From an uncultured Gemmiger sp. (GTDB taxonomy: Bacteria > Bacillota > Clostridia > Oscillospirales > Ruminococcaceae): 43,802 nt of DNA. This document shows, piece after piece, positions 1 through 8,570 of this stretch. The notes beneath the pieces are model-generated. The model had not been told where the DNA came from. It was given only the letters and a program-made list of their open reading frames with translations, and searched no databases. Where the stretch lies: positions 1-43,802 of the forward strand of contig CALXAH010000029.1 of NCBI GenBank assembly GCA_944386225.1, in the 5' to 3' direction. The position numbers and the translations under genes are program-made. Positions within the stretch are counted from its first letter, which is position 1, and every line of letters begins with the position of its first letter.

Positions 1-486
1 CATGGTGATCAGCCCCAGCACGGTGGAGGTGAGCATAACGCTGTAAAAACCGAAGGCAAACTGCGCCACACCCGGATGGAACAGGGTACCGTGGTAGGCC
101 CACTGCCAGGGAAGCTTGAAGGTCCACAGCAGGGTGACCACCTGGCGGAGGTCCTGCGCCCCGGCGAAAACCAGCCAGGTGTTCCAGAGCATCAGGAAAA
201 ACATGGCGAAGAAAAAGGCCAGGAACCCATACCGGAACGCCTTGCTTTTCATCCAGCCGGGGATATCCTTTTTGCGGGAAAGGCCAAACCGCCCGCCCAG
301 CATCCCGAACAGCTGGCCGCGGCCGCAGTACCGGTTGCAGTATCCCTTATTGCCGCCGAGCACGGCAATCAGCAGCGGAATGAAGAAGCACAGCAGCCCC
401 AGCCAGGCAAACAGGATATTGAAAAAGCCCAGCACCAGATACAGGGCCGAAACGATCCACATATAATCGTACCACCGCTTTTTCAT
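1..486 (-). CDS. Polytopic membrane protein with Cys pair, NosR/NirI-like 4Fe-4S binding family (3' part missing)
   Basis: The frame is open from an ATG at 486 to the window edge, giving 162 residues without a stop, so the C-terminus lies outside. The start is preceded by GGGAGG and overlaps the stop of the ferredoxin gene upstream (ATGA), so the two are translationally coupled. Hydrophobic segments cover about residues 8-35, 76-100 and 135-160. Between the first two lies a CNRYCGRGQLF motif, as in membrane proteins annotated as 4Fe-4S binding proteins whose later part carries further Cys motifs. Together with the ferredoxin it suggests membrane-linked electron transfer. The family call is from memory of similar clostridial proteins; the substrate or partner is unknown, and the missing C-terminus would decide whether true ferredoxin-type cluster motifs follow. 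Confidence 0.6.
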   Translation of the reverse strand, partial: MKKRWYDYMWIVSALYLVLGFFNILFAWLGLLCFFIPLLIAVLGGNKGYCNRYCGRGQLFGMLGGRFGLSRKKDIPGWMKSKAFRYGFLAFFFAMFFLMLWNTWLVFAGAQDLRQVVTLLWTFKLPWQWAYHGTLFHPGVAQFAFGFYSVMLTSTVLGLITM

Positions 487-692
487 GCCTGCACCTCCCG
501 GATTTCAATCACGCTGGCAGGGCATTCCCTGGCACACCGGCCGCAGCCCACGCACCGGTTTTCGTTTACCCGGGCCGTCACGCCCCGGATGACCTCAATC
601 GCCTGCAGCGGGCACACCTTGACGCAGCAGCCGCAGGCAACGCAGGCCGAGCTGTCCACCACGGCTTTGCGCCGTTTCTTTTCCGTATTCAT
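483..692 (-). CDS. Small 2x[4Fe-4S] ferredoxin-like protein
   Basis: A 69-residue protein with two complete CxxCxxCxxxCP motifs: CVACGCCVKVCP at about residues 17-28 and CVGCGRCARECP at about 47-58. This is the classical bacterial two-cluster ferredoxin fold, and the second cluster Cys-Pro of each motif is present. The start has a strong GGGGAGG site seven bases upstream. It overlaps the next gene by four bases and probably passes electrons to or from that membrane protein. The N-terminus is basic (KKRRK), which is unusual for a soluble ferredoxin and may help docking on the membrane protein; that is inference. Confidence 0.85.
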   Translation of the reverse strand: MNTEKKRRKAVVDSSACVACGCCVKVCPLQAIEVIRGVTARVNENRCVGCGRCARECPASVIEIREVQA

Positions 693-808
693 AGGATACC
701 TCCCCGGTCAGAATGGCTCTATGATACTACAAAGAAGCCGGCGGCACCGTGATGAGGTCACACAGGGCATTCCCGCCTTCACCGGGCCGGGGGGCGGGCG
801 CTTTATGC

Positions 809-2284
809 TTATTTTTTCTGCGGATTCACAAACCGGGGAATCGCACCGTAGCGGTCGGTCAGGGTCGCGTAGGTGCCCGGACGGCAGTGCTGGCCGGTAC
901 CGGTAACCGCTTCGCACCGCGGATCGAAGGCCGGGTCGGCCCAGCGGCGGAACCATTCGTCCATCTCACGGCTCATGGCAAGAATACGTTCCCGCTGCGC
1001 CGGCTGGTCATAGAGATTGGTTTCCTCCTGGGGATCCTGCCGCAAATCGTACAGTTCGTTGGGGCCATAGGGATAGCGAAGCACCAGTTTATACTCCTTG
1101 CTGCGGATCATACGCACCGGGCCGTACTCATCAAACACCACAATCGAACCGCCGCGCACTGTATCCGGCTGCCGCAGCCAGGCGGCAAAGCTGGTGCCGG
1201 GCAGCGGCTGGCGGGTGCGGCATTCCGCCTGCGCCAGTTCGCACAGGGTAGGCATCAGGTCATAATGGCTGAACATTTCTTCGCAGACTGCGTTTTCCCG
1301 GAAGTGGCCGGGCCACATGGCGAGGAACGGCACCTTGACCGAGGAATCAAACATATTCTGCGGGAAGGTACCGTTCCCTTTGCCCCAGATTCCGTGCTGG
1401 CCCAGGTTCATGCCATTGTCCGAAGTAAAGACCACAATGGTATTGTCTGCAATGCCCAGTTCTTCCAGCTTTCCGATCAGGCGGCCGATCTGATGATCCA
1501 TGGCGCTGATTGCCGCGTAGTAGCCCCGCAGCAGCTGCTTGCGCCGCTCTCCGGTACCGTGGGAACAGGTATACACCTGGTTCGGATGCAGCGGCAGATC
1601 CGGCGTGGCGGTAAATTCGCAGCCTTCATACAGATCCCACCAGGCCTGGGGATGCTGTTCTTTATCCCAGGGATCATGCGGCGCAGTGAAATGAACGCTC
1701 AGATAAAAGGGATTCGGCCGGGCTGCATACCGTTCCAGGATTTCCACCGCCCGCTGCCCGATCAGATCGGTCACATAGCCCGGTTCTTCCCGGATGGTGC
1801 CGTTTTCCACAATCTCCGGTTTGAAATAGTCGCAGCCGCCTCTTGCAATGGTGTACCAGTCGGTAAAGCCTTTCTGCGGGGACAGGCTGTCCCCCAGGTG
1901 CCATTTGCCGCACAGCCCGCAGGTGTACCCCGCCTGCTGCAGCAGTTCGGTATAGCTGGTGAGGTGTTCCAGATAACGGATGGGCTGCGTTTCAAACCGG
2001 AACACATCCTTGCCCGCTGTAAACGGATGGGATGCCGGTACATTGCCGCCGTCCAGCCAGTCCAGCACGCCGTGGCAGTTGGGCATCGTCCCGCACAGGA
2101 TCGATGCCCGCGCCGGGGAGCATACCGGCGATGCGCAGAAAAAGTTGTCAAAGCGCACGCCGCGCTGCGCCATACGGTCCAGATTGGGGGTGCGGATATC
2201 GGTGTTTCCCGCACAATGAAGCGCCCACGCCCCCATGTCGTCTGCCAGAATAAATAGAATGTTCGGCCTGTTTGTTGTTTTCAT
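809..2284 (-). CDS. Sulfatase, Cys-type (arylsulfatase/alkaline-phosphatase fold)
   Basis: A 491-residue S1-family sulfatase that would hydrolyse sulfate esters, in a gut bacterium plausibly from mucin or glycosaminoglycan sugars. Visible motifs are the metal-binding FILADDMG (Asp15, Asp16), the catalytic C-S-P-A-R (Cys55 to Arg59) that is converted to formylglycine, HGIWGKG and the late HFTAPHDPW and TSDNGMN metal/substrate motifs. Because the modified residue is Cys and the organism is probably anaerobic, maturation would need a radical-SAM anSME enzyme, not seen in this window. No signal peptide is visible at the N-terminus, so the enzyme looks cytoplasmic. The start has AAAGGAG upstream. 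Which sulfated sugar is used cannot be told. It is followed on the same strand, 116 bases on, by the ferredoxin gene. Confidence 0.9.
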   Translation of the reverse strand: MKTTNRPNILFILADDMGAWALHCAGNTDIRTPNLDRMAQRGVRFDNFFCASPVCSPARASILCGTMPNCHGVLDWLDGGNVPASHPFTAGKDVFRFETQPIRYLEHLTSYTELLQQAGYTCGLCGKWHLGDSLSPQKGFTDWYTIARGGCDYFKPEIVENGTIREEPGYVTDLIGQRAVEILERYAARPNPFYLSVHFTAPHDPWDKEQHPQAWWDLYEGCEFTATPDLPLHPNQVYTCSHGTGERRKQLLRGYYAAISAMDHQIGRLIGKLEELGIADNTIVVFTSDNGMNLGQHGIWGKGNGTFPQNMFDSSVKVPFLAMWPGHFRENAVCEEMFSHYDLMPTLCELAQAECRTRQPLPGTSFAAWLRQPDTVRGGSIVVFDEYGPVRMIRSKEYKLVLRYPYGPNELYDLRQDPQEETNLYDQPAQRERILAMSREMDEWFRRWADPAFDPRCEAVTGTGQHCRPGTYATLTDRYGAIPRFVNPQKK

Positions 2285-2694
2285 CGCTGCCAGTTCTCCT
2301 TTCCTGTTCCTGTTTGCGTCCGCTATAACAATACCACAATACGACTGTTTTCAAAACCCCAAATCCCGGGTAGCGAACCTCTGTTTTCTTTTATGAGCGC
2401 AATACCCTCCCCTGCGCAAAACGCGGAAGCGGGCACTCGCAGCTGTAAAGATCAAGGCAACAGGCTTTGGGGCAGCCGGTTTTTACTCAGATTGTATCAG
2501 ATCCTGCCAAGGAATTCCGTGGCTGCCGCAGCTTTGCAGCGCCTTTTTGCACCGGCAATCCGGACTGAATCTGTCAATCTTTATCACCGTCTTGATCCGG
2601 CTGCATGCAGGCTGCTTTGCCCGCGTGTTTGACCGGCTGTTTTCCCCCATTTTTGCGGCCATTTAATTTTTTGCAAAAAATTTCAAAAAATGTA
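2285..2694. other. Intergenic stretch between sulfatase and tRNA-Leu promoter
   Basis: About 410 bases without a convincing gene. The left 60 bases are the AT-rich leader and probable promoter of the sulfatase gene on the minus strand, but no clean -35/-10 pair could be fixed. The rest shows no ORF with a ribosome binding site, no hairpin with a T-tract and no repeat that I can see. The last 60 bases are strongly A/T-rich, as expected upstream of a strong stable-RNA promoter. Confidence 0.5.
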
Positions 2695-2723
2695 TTGACA
2701 ACCCAGGAAACTCATGCTAAGAT
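2695..2723 (+). promoter_or_regulatory. Sigma-A promoter of tRNA-Leu
   Basis: Perfect -35 TTGACA at 2695-2700, a 17-base spacer, and -10 TAAGAT at 2718-2723, preceded by A-tracts that could act as an UP element. The tRNA 5' end lies 36 bases after the -10. Confidence 0.8.
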
Positions 2724-2758
2724 ATATAACGTTCCGCGGCGACGGAGCAACAGAATAA

Positions 2759-2845
2759 GCGGATGTGGCGGAATTGGCAGACGCGCTAGATTCAGGTTCT
2801 AGTGAGGGCAACTTCATATGGGTTCAAGTCCCTTCATCCGCACCA
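2759..2845 (+). tRNA. tRNA-Leu (anticodon CAG), CCA encoded
   Basis: An 87-base class II tRNA. The acceptor arms GCGGATG (2759-2765) and CATCCGC (2835-2841) pair fully, followed by A and an encoded CCA (2843-2845). The anticodon stem CTAGA/TCTAG encloses the loop TTCAGGT with anticodon CAG at 2793-2795, reading CUG codons, which are by far the commonest Leu codons in the genes here. A long variable arm (about 2801-2816) and GGTTCAAGTCC T-arm agree with Leu. Confidence 0.95.
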
Positions 2846-2846
2846 G

Positions 2847-2880
2847 ACTCCCGAATGCAACAGCATTCGGGAGTTTTTCT
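2847..2880 (+). terminator. Terminator of tRNA-Leu
   Basis: A perfect 12-bp stem (2847-2858 with 2863-2874), AACA loop, then TTTTT. It begins two bases after the CCA end. Confidence 0.85.
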
Positions 2881-2890
2881 ATACCATTGT

Positions 2891-2919
2891 AAAGCCCCGG
2901 CCAGACAGCCGGGGCTTTT
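2891..2919. terminator. Second hairpin terminator behind tRNA-Leu, possibly bidirectional
   Basis: An 11-bp stem (2891-2901 with 2908-2918) flanked by AAA on the left and TTTT on the right, so it could stop transcription from either side. It sits 10 bases after the first terminator. Confidence 0.65.
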
Positions 2920-3329
2920 GCGTTCAAGTTTTCTCCCTGCGTTCTGCAAGGCATAAAAGCGCTTCTCTTTTGAATCAGCCCCGATCACGCCAATCATCAG
3001 ACCGCTGCGGCGCTGCGCCTGCCAGAGAGCGGCAGCGGAGCTGTCGAATAAAATCTCATACGCCAGCCTATCCCGCCGGATTCGTGCAGAAGGACAGGGA
3101 AAATCCGCAGGCCACACCGTTGCGTATCCGGCGCTTCGGTGTGCAGAACAAAATGACTGAAATTGTACAGATCAAGAAAGAGCGGAAGTACCCGTATGGA
3201 AGAACTGCTTTCCCTGGCTCATCCGCCGGGCAGCGAAGCGCCTTACCTTATATAAAAGGTAAAGGACACATGTAACAAAAGAATTCTCCGCCGTATTGGA
3301 TAACCTTTTCGCCTGCAAGTGTATATCCG
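2920..3329. other. Gene-free stretch between tRNA-Leu and pepF
   Basis: About 410 bases with no ORF supported by a ribosome binding site or a recognisable protein. Short open frames on either strand have no family resemblance. No direct copy of the tRNA 3' end was found here, so an integrated element behind the tRNA cannot be shown. It could be degraded gene remnant. Confidence 0.45.
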
Positions 3330-3393
3330 ATGACAGCGGCGGCAGACTGTGCTATACTGGGGAAGTACCTTCAGCGCCGTTTCAGGCGCTTTT
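3330..3393 (+). promoter_or_regulatory. pepF promoter followed by a leader hairpin
   Basis: -35 ATGACA (3330-3335), 17-base spacer, -10 TATACT (3353-3358). Transcription should begin near 3365. A 6-bp hairpin (3373-3378 with 3385-3390) followed by TTTT stands at the very start of the leader, and a second GC-rich fold follows at 3395-3419 before the ribosome binding site. Confidence 0.65.
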
Positions 3394-3447
3394 CGGGCCG
3401 GCCGTTTGCGGCAAGGCCCCAATTTATTGCAAAAGGAGTCGACATTC

Positions 3448-5250
3448 ATGGCACAAACCCTTCCTGTCCGCAGTGAGATCCCCCAGGAATTCACCTGGAA
3501 CCTCACCGATCTTTTCCCCAGTGACGAAGCCTGGCAGGCGGAATATACCCGGCTGCAGGAGTCTCTGGGCAAGCTGTCCGCCTACGCGGGGCGGCTGAGC
3601 GAAAGCGCCGCCACCCTGCTGGAGTTCCTGCAGCTGCAGGACAATCTGGAGGTGGACGTTGACCGGATGCTGTCCTACGCGATGCGCAAGACCGACCAGG
3701 ATACCCGGGAACCGGTGTATCAGGAGATGAGCGCCCAGGCCCGTAACTTCCTGGTGGCCTGGGAGCAGGCGCTGGCCTTCCAGACCCCGGAACTGCTGGC
3801 CATTGAGGAGAGCCGTCTGGAGGAGTTCTACCGCACCGAGCCGGCTCTGGAGCACTACCGGCTGGCACTGACCCGCATCCTGCGCGAAAAGGAGCACACC
3901 CTCTCCGCCGAAGGTGAAAATCTGCTGGCCGCCGCCGGCAGCATGGGGCAGGCCCCGGGCAATATCTTTGCCCTGATGAACAACGCCGACATGACCTTTG
4001 AGGACGCTGTGGACGGCCAGGGCGAGCACCATGCCCTGAGCCACGGCAGCTACATTGCGATGATGGAGTCCCCGGACCGGGTGCTGCGCGAATCCGCTTT
4101 CCGTTCCCTCTACGCCGGGTATGACAAGCTGAAGAATACCTGCTCCGCTGTGCTGAGCGCCCAGATGAAGCAGCTGCAGTTCTTTGCCAACGCCCGCCGC
4201 TATCCCTCCGCGCTGCACGCCTCCCTGGCCAGAACCGAGGTTCCGGTGGAAATCTACCACAACCTGATCGAGACGGTGCACAAGCATCTGCCCACCATGC
4301 ACCGGTACGTACGGCTGCGCAAGAAGCTGCTGGGTGTGGACGAGCTGCACTATTATGATCTGTACTGCCCCATTGTGGCCGATGTGCAGATGGAAGTCCC
4401 TTTTGAAAAAGGCAAGGAGATGGCCCGCGAGGCTCTGGCCCCTCTGGGCGAGGACTATCTGCGGATGCTGAACGAGGGCTTCGACAACCGCTGGCTGGAT
4501 GTGTACGAGAATCAGGGCAAGCGTTCCGGCGCGTATTCCGCCGGTGTGTACGGTGCGCACCCCTACGTACTGCTCAACTACACCGATACCCTGAACGATG
4601 CGTTCACCCTGGTGCATGAGATGGGCCACGCGCTGCACTCCTACCTGTCCAACACCCACCAGAAGCCCACCTACGCCGGGTACAAGATCTTTGTGGCGGA
4701 GGTTGCCTCCACCTGCAACGAGGCCCTGCTGATCCACCATCTGCTGGACGGCACCCAGGAGCCCCGTCAGCGCGCCTACCTGATCAACCACTTCCTGGAG
4801 CAGTTCCGCACCACCCTGTACCGGCAGACCATGTTTGCCGAGTTTGAACTGTGGTGCAGCGAACAGGTGCGCCAGGGCAAGGCGCTGACCGCCGAGGGCC
4901 TGTGCGCCAAGTACGGCGAGCTGAACCGGCTGTACTACGGCGACGATATCGCGGCGGATCCCCAGATTGCCCTGGAGTGGGCCCGCATCCCCCACTTCTA
5001 TTACAATTTCTATGTATATCAGTACGCCACCGGGTTTGCTTCGGCGGTTGCGCTGTCCCAGCGGATCCTGCGGGAAGGCCAGCCGGCAGTGGACGACTAC
5101 CTGCACTTCCTGAGCGGCGGCTGCTCCGCCGATCCGGTGACCCTGCTGCAGGGTGCCGGCGTAGACCTGTCCACGCCCGCCCCCATTGACGACGCTCTGC
5201 GGTACTTTGACACCCTGCTGGGAGAGATGGAGGCGCTGCTGTCCGCGTGA
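3448..5250 (+). CDS. pepF: Oligoendopeptidase F (M3 family zinc metallopeptidase)
   Basis: A 600-residue cytoplasmic zinc peptidase that trims oligopeptides, normal length for PepF. The zinc site is HEMGH at residues 390-394 within the M3 context LVHEMGHALHSYLSN, with the third ligand Glu418 in EVASTCNEAL. The N-terminal PepF domain (about 1-190) and the C-terminal M3 catalytic domain (about 200-585) are both complete. The ATG at 3448 is chosen over an upstream frame-start at 3349 because AAAAGGAG lies nine bases before it and homologues begin here. It stands next to an oligopeptide transporter operon, so imported peptides may be its substrates. The stop codon lies in the loop of a 9-bp perfect hairpin (5239-5259). 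Confidence 0.95.
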   Translation: MAQTLPVRSEIPQEFTWNLTDLFPSDEAWQAEYTRLQESLGKLSAYAGRLSESAATLLEFLQLQDNLEVDVDRMLSYAMRKTDQDTREPVYQEMSAQARNFLVAWEQALAFQTPELLAIEESRLEEFYRTEPALEHYRLALTRILREKEHTLSAEGENLLAAAGSMGQAPGNIFALMNNADMTFEDAVDGQGEHHALSHGSYIAMMESPDRVLRESAFRSLYAGYDKLKNTCSAVLSAQMKQLQFFANARRYPSALHASLARTEVPVEIYHNLIETVHKHLPTMHRYVRLRKKLLGVDELHYYDLYCPIVADVQMEVPFEKGKEMAREALAPLGEDYLRMLNEGFDNRWLDVYENQGKRSGAYSAGVYGAHPYVLLNYTDTLNDAFTLVHEMGHALHSYLSNTHQKPTYAGYKIFVAEVASTCNEALLIHHLLDGTQEPRQRAYLINHFLEQFRTTLYRQTMFAEFELWCSEQVRQGKALTAEGLCAKYGELNRLYYGDDIAADPQIALEWARIPHFYYNFYVYQYATGFASAVALSQRILREGQPAVDDYLHFLSGGCSADPVTLLQGAGVDLSTPAPIDDALRYFDTLLGEMEALLSA

Positions 5251-5259
5251 CGCGGACAG
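5239..5259 (+). terminator. Hairpin around the pepF stop codon
   Basis: A perfect 9-bp stem (5239-5247 with 5251-5259) whose three-base loop is the TGA stop. There is no T-tract behind it, so it is more likely an mRNA 3'-end or release-slowing structure than a standard terminator. Confidence 0.4.
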
Positions 5260-5370
5260 GTTGGTCCCTGCCACCCTGTCAGAGTTCTGCACTTTTGCAT
5301 GATACAACACTATTTCAACACAGATTTTTCTTCGCTTTTTATAAAAGTTTACTCAAAACTTCACTTTTGG

Positions 5371-5399
5371 TTGCTTTTTCTCCGTTTTCTTGCTAAAAT
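5371..5399 (+). promoter_or_regulatory. Probable promoter of the oligopeptide transporter operon
   Basis: -35 TTGCTT (5371-5376), 17-base spacer, -10 TAAAAT (5394-5399), in an AT-rich stretch. It would give a leader of about 95 bases before the binding-protein gene. Confidence 0.6.
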
Positions 5400-5501
5400 A
5401 ATACAGATTCCACCGGATGGCACAGGCCGGGGGCTCTTCCTCCCCCTGTACGCCCGGTTCAGTCAAATCTACTGTTTTTGGGACAGGAAAGGAATGCATG
5501 T

Positions 5502-7397
5502 ATGAAGAAGACAAGACTCATGTCCTTGCTGCTTGCAGGCGTTATGGCCGTTTCGATGGCTGCCTGCGGTGGCCAGGCGCCCGTAACCAACAACGGGGAC
5601 AGCAGCGCTGCCGGAAGCAGTTCTGCTGCGGGTACTGAGAGCACCCGCCCCACCGAGCCGCAGGGCCAGCTGGTAATCGGCAGCACTACCCAGATGGGTA
5701 ATGACTTCTACGATCCCAGCTTCTCCAACAACGCGGTCAACTACAAGACCTACGACCTGATCCATGGCTATGGTACCGTTGTGTCCGACATCGACGGCAA
5801 CTACGTTTACGATCCCACCGTGGTGGCCAGCCACACCGAGACCGAGAACGAGGACGGCACCAAGACCTACACCGTGACCATCAACGACGGTCTGGTGTGG
5901 AGCGATGGCACCCCCATCACCGCCAAGGACTACGTCTTCCAGCTGCTGCTGGAGAGCAGCCCTGAGATGAACGGCGTGGACGGCTATCCCAGCCAGTCCG
6001 GCTACTCCCTGGTAGGCTACCAGGAGTTTTTCAACGGCGAGACCGAGTACTTCGCCGGTGTGCATCTGGTTGACGAGATGACCTACTCCGTCACCGTGCG
6101 CGCTGAGGAGCTGCCCTACCACTACGATATCACCTACGCTTCCGCTATGCCCCGCCCGATGCATGTCATCGCTCCGGACTGCGACGTGGAGGATACCGCT
6201 GAGGGTGCTACCATCACCGGTGAGTTCACCACCGATCTGCTGCTGAAGACCATCAACGATCCCACCAGCGGCTATCGTTACAACCCGACCGTCACCTGCG
6301 GCCCCTACCTGTTCGAGTCCTTCGACGTGGCCAGCGCCCAGTGCACCCTGGTTGTCAACCCCAACTATGCGGGCGACTACCGTGGTGTGAAGCCGGTCAT
6401 CGAGAAGCTGATCATCAAGATGGTCAGGACCGACACCATGATCAACGAGCTGAAGTCCGGCTCTGTTGACCTGCTGTTCCAGTGCAGCGGCGCCGACACC
6501 ATCAACGGCGGTCTGGATCTGGTTGACCAGGGCCTGGCTCAGGACAACACCTTCTTCCGTAACGGTTACGGCAAGGTGCAGTTCGACTGCAGCCAGTTCC
6601 CCACCGATTCTGCCAACGTCCGTAAGGCGATTGCCTACTGCCTGGATCGCAACGAGTTTGCCCGTCAGTACAGCGGCGGCTACGCGGCTGTTGTGCACTC
6701 CTACTATGGTCTGGCCCAGTGGGAGTACCAGGAATCCAAGGACTGGATCGACCAGAACCTGGAGACCTACGAGAAGAACCTGGACGAGGCCAAGGCTCTG
6801 CTGGAGGCCGACGGCTGGACCCTGAACGCTGACGGCACCGAGTACTCCGGCACCGGCCTGCGTTACAAGGAAGTTGACGGCGAGCTGAAGCCCCTGGTGA
6901 TCGAGTGGGCCAACACCGACGGCAACCCCGTTTCCGACCTGCTGGCTACCATGCTGCCCGAGGCTATGACCGAGATCGGCATGCAGCTGAACGCCACCAC
7001 CATGGACTTCCCCACCCTGCAGGCTGCTATCACCCACACCGGTGACAAGACCTACAACATGTACAACCTGGCCGTTGGCTTTGCTCTGGCCAGCAGCCCC
7101 TGGTACTACTACTCCACCGATCCTGTCTGGATGCAGGGCGGCTACAACAGCAACTGGATCGCCGATGAGGAACTGGAAGCTGTTGCCGAGGCTCTGAAGC
7201 CCATCCCCTTCGACGACAAGGAAACCTGGCTGACCGCATGGCAGAACTTCATCGCCGTTTGGAACGACAAGATGCCTGACATCCCCCTGTACTCCGATGA
7301 GTACTACGACTTCTTCTCCAACAAGCTGCACGGCTGGTACTCCACCTCCGTTTGGGAGTGGTCTCGTGCCGTCCTGGATGCCTGGGTCGACGCCTAA
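5502..7397 (+). CDS. Oligopeptide ABC transporter substrate-binding lipoprotein (SBP family 5)
   Basis: A 631-residue extracellular binding lipoprotein of the OppA/DppA class. The first 20 residues are a lipoprotein signal, with lipobox SMAAC, so Cys20 is lipidated and the mature protein is anchored outside the membrane. A Ser/Ala-rich linker (about residues 23-45) follows, then a family 5 binding domain with typical stretches such as the VWSDGTPITAKDYVF region and the A-Y-C-L-D-R segment. ATG 5502 is chosen over a TTG at 5478 because AGGAAAGGA sits eight bases upstream and it begins the signal peptide. It is the first gene of a complete opp operon. The ligand is probably a short peptide, but nickel or other solutes use the same fold. 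Confidence 0.92.
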   Translation: MKKTRLMSLLLAGVMAVSMAACGGQAPVTNNGDSSAAGSSSAAGTESTRPTEPQGQLVIGSTTQMGNDFYDPSFSNNAVNYKTYDLIHGYGTVVSDIDGNYVYDPTVVASHTETENEDGTKTYTVTINDGLVWSDGTPITAKDYVFQLLLESSPEMNGVDGYPSQSGYSLVGYQEFFNGETEYFAGVHLVDEMTYSVTVRAEELPYHYDITYASAMPRPMHVIAPDCDVEDTAEGATITGEFTTDLLLKTINDPTSGYRYNPTVTCGPYLFESFDVASAQCTLVVNPNYAGDYRGVKPVIEKLIIKMVRTDTMINELKSGSVDLLFQCSGADTINGGLDLVDQGLAQDNTFFRNGYGKVQFDCSQFPTDSANVRKAIAYCLDRNEFARQYSGGYAAVVHSYYGLAQWEYQESKDWIDQNLETYEKNLDEAKALLEADGWTLNADGTEYSGTGLRYKEVDGELKPLVIEWANTDGNPVSDLLATMLPEAMTEIGMQLNATTMDFPTLQAAITHTGDKTYNMYNLAVGFALASSPWYYYSTDPVWMQGGYNSNWIADEELEAVAEALKPIPFDDKETWLTAWQNFIAVWNDKMPDIPLYSDEYYDFFSNKLHGWYSTSVWEWSRAVLDAWVDA

Positions 7398-7419
7398 GGT
7401 TTAATCCGGCATAAGAACG

Positions 7420-7462
7420 TCCGGCGGAACCCCGCCTTGTGGCCGGGTTCCGCCGGATTTTC
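7420..7462 (+). terminator. Intra-operon hairpin between binding protein and first permease
   Basis: A perfect 13-bp stem (7420-7432 with 7445-7457) followed by TTTT. In ABC operons such a partial terminator or 3'-protecting stem allows more binding protein than permease to be made; that role is inferred here. Confidence 0.7.
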
Positions 7463-7565
7463 CTTATTGCCAGCAGTTTGCGCAGAGGCAAAGCCGCCCC
7501 TGCTTTTCCCCTGCTCCGGGAAGGAGCGCACCTATTTATTCTTTGTACGATTGGAGGAACGGCGA

Positions 7566-8558
7566 ATGGGAAAAGGCAGATATCTGCTGAAGCGATTGAT
7601 CTATATCGTCTTCGTCTTCTTTATCATTTCCATCCTGATGTTCTGGATCTATAAATCCATGCCCGGCGACCCCGTGGATATCATGCTGGGCAGCAGCAAA
7701 ACCACTATGAAGCCTGACGCTTACCAGGCTCTGTACGAAAAGACCAAGGCCTCTCTGGGTCTGGATCAGCCCCTGCCGATCCAGTATTTTGCCTGGATGG
7801 GCAATATGCTGACCGGTCATTTCGGCTACTCCACCCAGTACAAGCAGGAAGTCATCAACGTCATCGGCGCGCCGATGTTCAACACGGTGCTGCTGAACCT
7901 GCTGACCATGGTCGTGGTGTTTGTGATCTCCATCCCCTTGGGCATCGCCACCGCGGTGCGCAAGAACGGCGCCTTTGACAAGAGCGTGCAGGTGCTGACC
8001 ATTGTGGGGTACAGTATACCCACTTTCATTATTGCTTTGCTTTCCATCTTCCTGCTGGCGGTCAAGTTCCCGATCTTCCCCATCAGCGGTGTACGTTCGG
8101 CCGGCTCTACAGCTACCGGATTGGCGGCTGTAGGCGATATGTTGTGGCATATGGCGCTGCCGGTGCTGGTTATGTCGGTATCGGGTATCGGCGGTATCAC
8201 CCGCTATGTGCGTGCTGCCATGATCGATGTGCTGCGCATGGACTACATCAAGACCGCCCGCGCCAAGGGCCTGCGGGAAAAGACCGTTATCTACATCCAT
8301 GCGTTCCGCAACGCCCTGATCCCGGTGGTTACCGTTACCACCTGGTGGGTTGTGGGCCTGTTCGGCGGTTCCATCGTTATCGAGTCGGTGTTCCTGTGGC
8401 CCGGTCTCGGCAAAATGTTGATCGACGGCCTGCTGCAGCGTGACTTTGCGGTGGTTCTGACCATGCAGATGTTCTACGTGGTGCTGTCCCTGGCCGGCAA
8501 CGTCATCATGGACGTGGCCTACACCATGGTAGACCCCCGCGTGCGGCTGGACGGCTAA
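7566..8558 (+). CDS. oppB: Oligopeptide ABC transporter permease, OppB type
   Basis: A 330-residue inner-membrane permease, the usual OppB/DppB length. It begins with the family's K-R-L-I-Y-I first helix and SMPGDPVD loop, has six predicted membrane helices, and carries the EAA-type coupling loop around DYIKTARAKGLREKTVIYIHAFRNAL that meets the ATPases. The C-terminal end (DVAYTMVDPRVRLDG) is typical. ATG 7566 is preferred over the longer frame from 7437 because GGAGG lies eight bases upstream and the extra N-terminal residues do not resemble the family. It pairs with the downstream OppC-type permease to form the channel. Nothing abnormal is seen in this subunit. Confidence 0.95.
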   Translation: MGKGRYLLKRLIYIVFVFFIISILMFWIYKSMPGDPVDIMLGSSKTTMKPDAYQALYEKTKASLGLDQPLPIQYFAWMGNMLTGHFGYSTQYKQEVINVIGAPMFNTVLLNLLTMVVVFVISIPLGIATAVRKNGAFDKSVQVLTIVGYSIPTFIIALLSIFLLAVKFPIFPISGVRSAGSTATGLAAVGDMLWHMALPVLVMSVSGIGGITRYVRAAMIDVLRMDYIKTARAKGLREKTVIYIHAFRNALIPVVTVTTWWVVGLFGGSIVIESVFLWPGLGKMLIDGLLQRDFAVVLTMQMFYVVLSLAGNVIMDVAYTMVDPRVRLDG

Positions 8559-8570
8559 GGAGGAACGAGG

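Noticed and set aside
749-2257. A 502-residue open frame antisense to the sulfatase
   Set aside because: Shadow frame; the minus strand has the sulfatase catalytic motif and a ribosome site.
2824-3117. A 97-residue frame on the minus strand overlapping the tRNA and its terminators
   Set aside because: It runs through the tRNA end and both hairpins, with no ribosome site or homology that I can see.
3424-5310. A 628-residue open frame antisense to pepF
   Set aside because: No recognisable domain or ribosome site; a shadow of a gene with a complete zinc peptidase motif.
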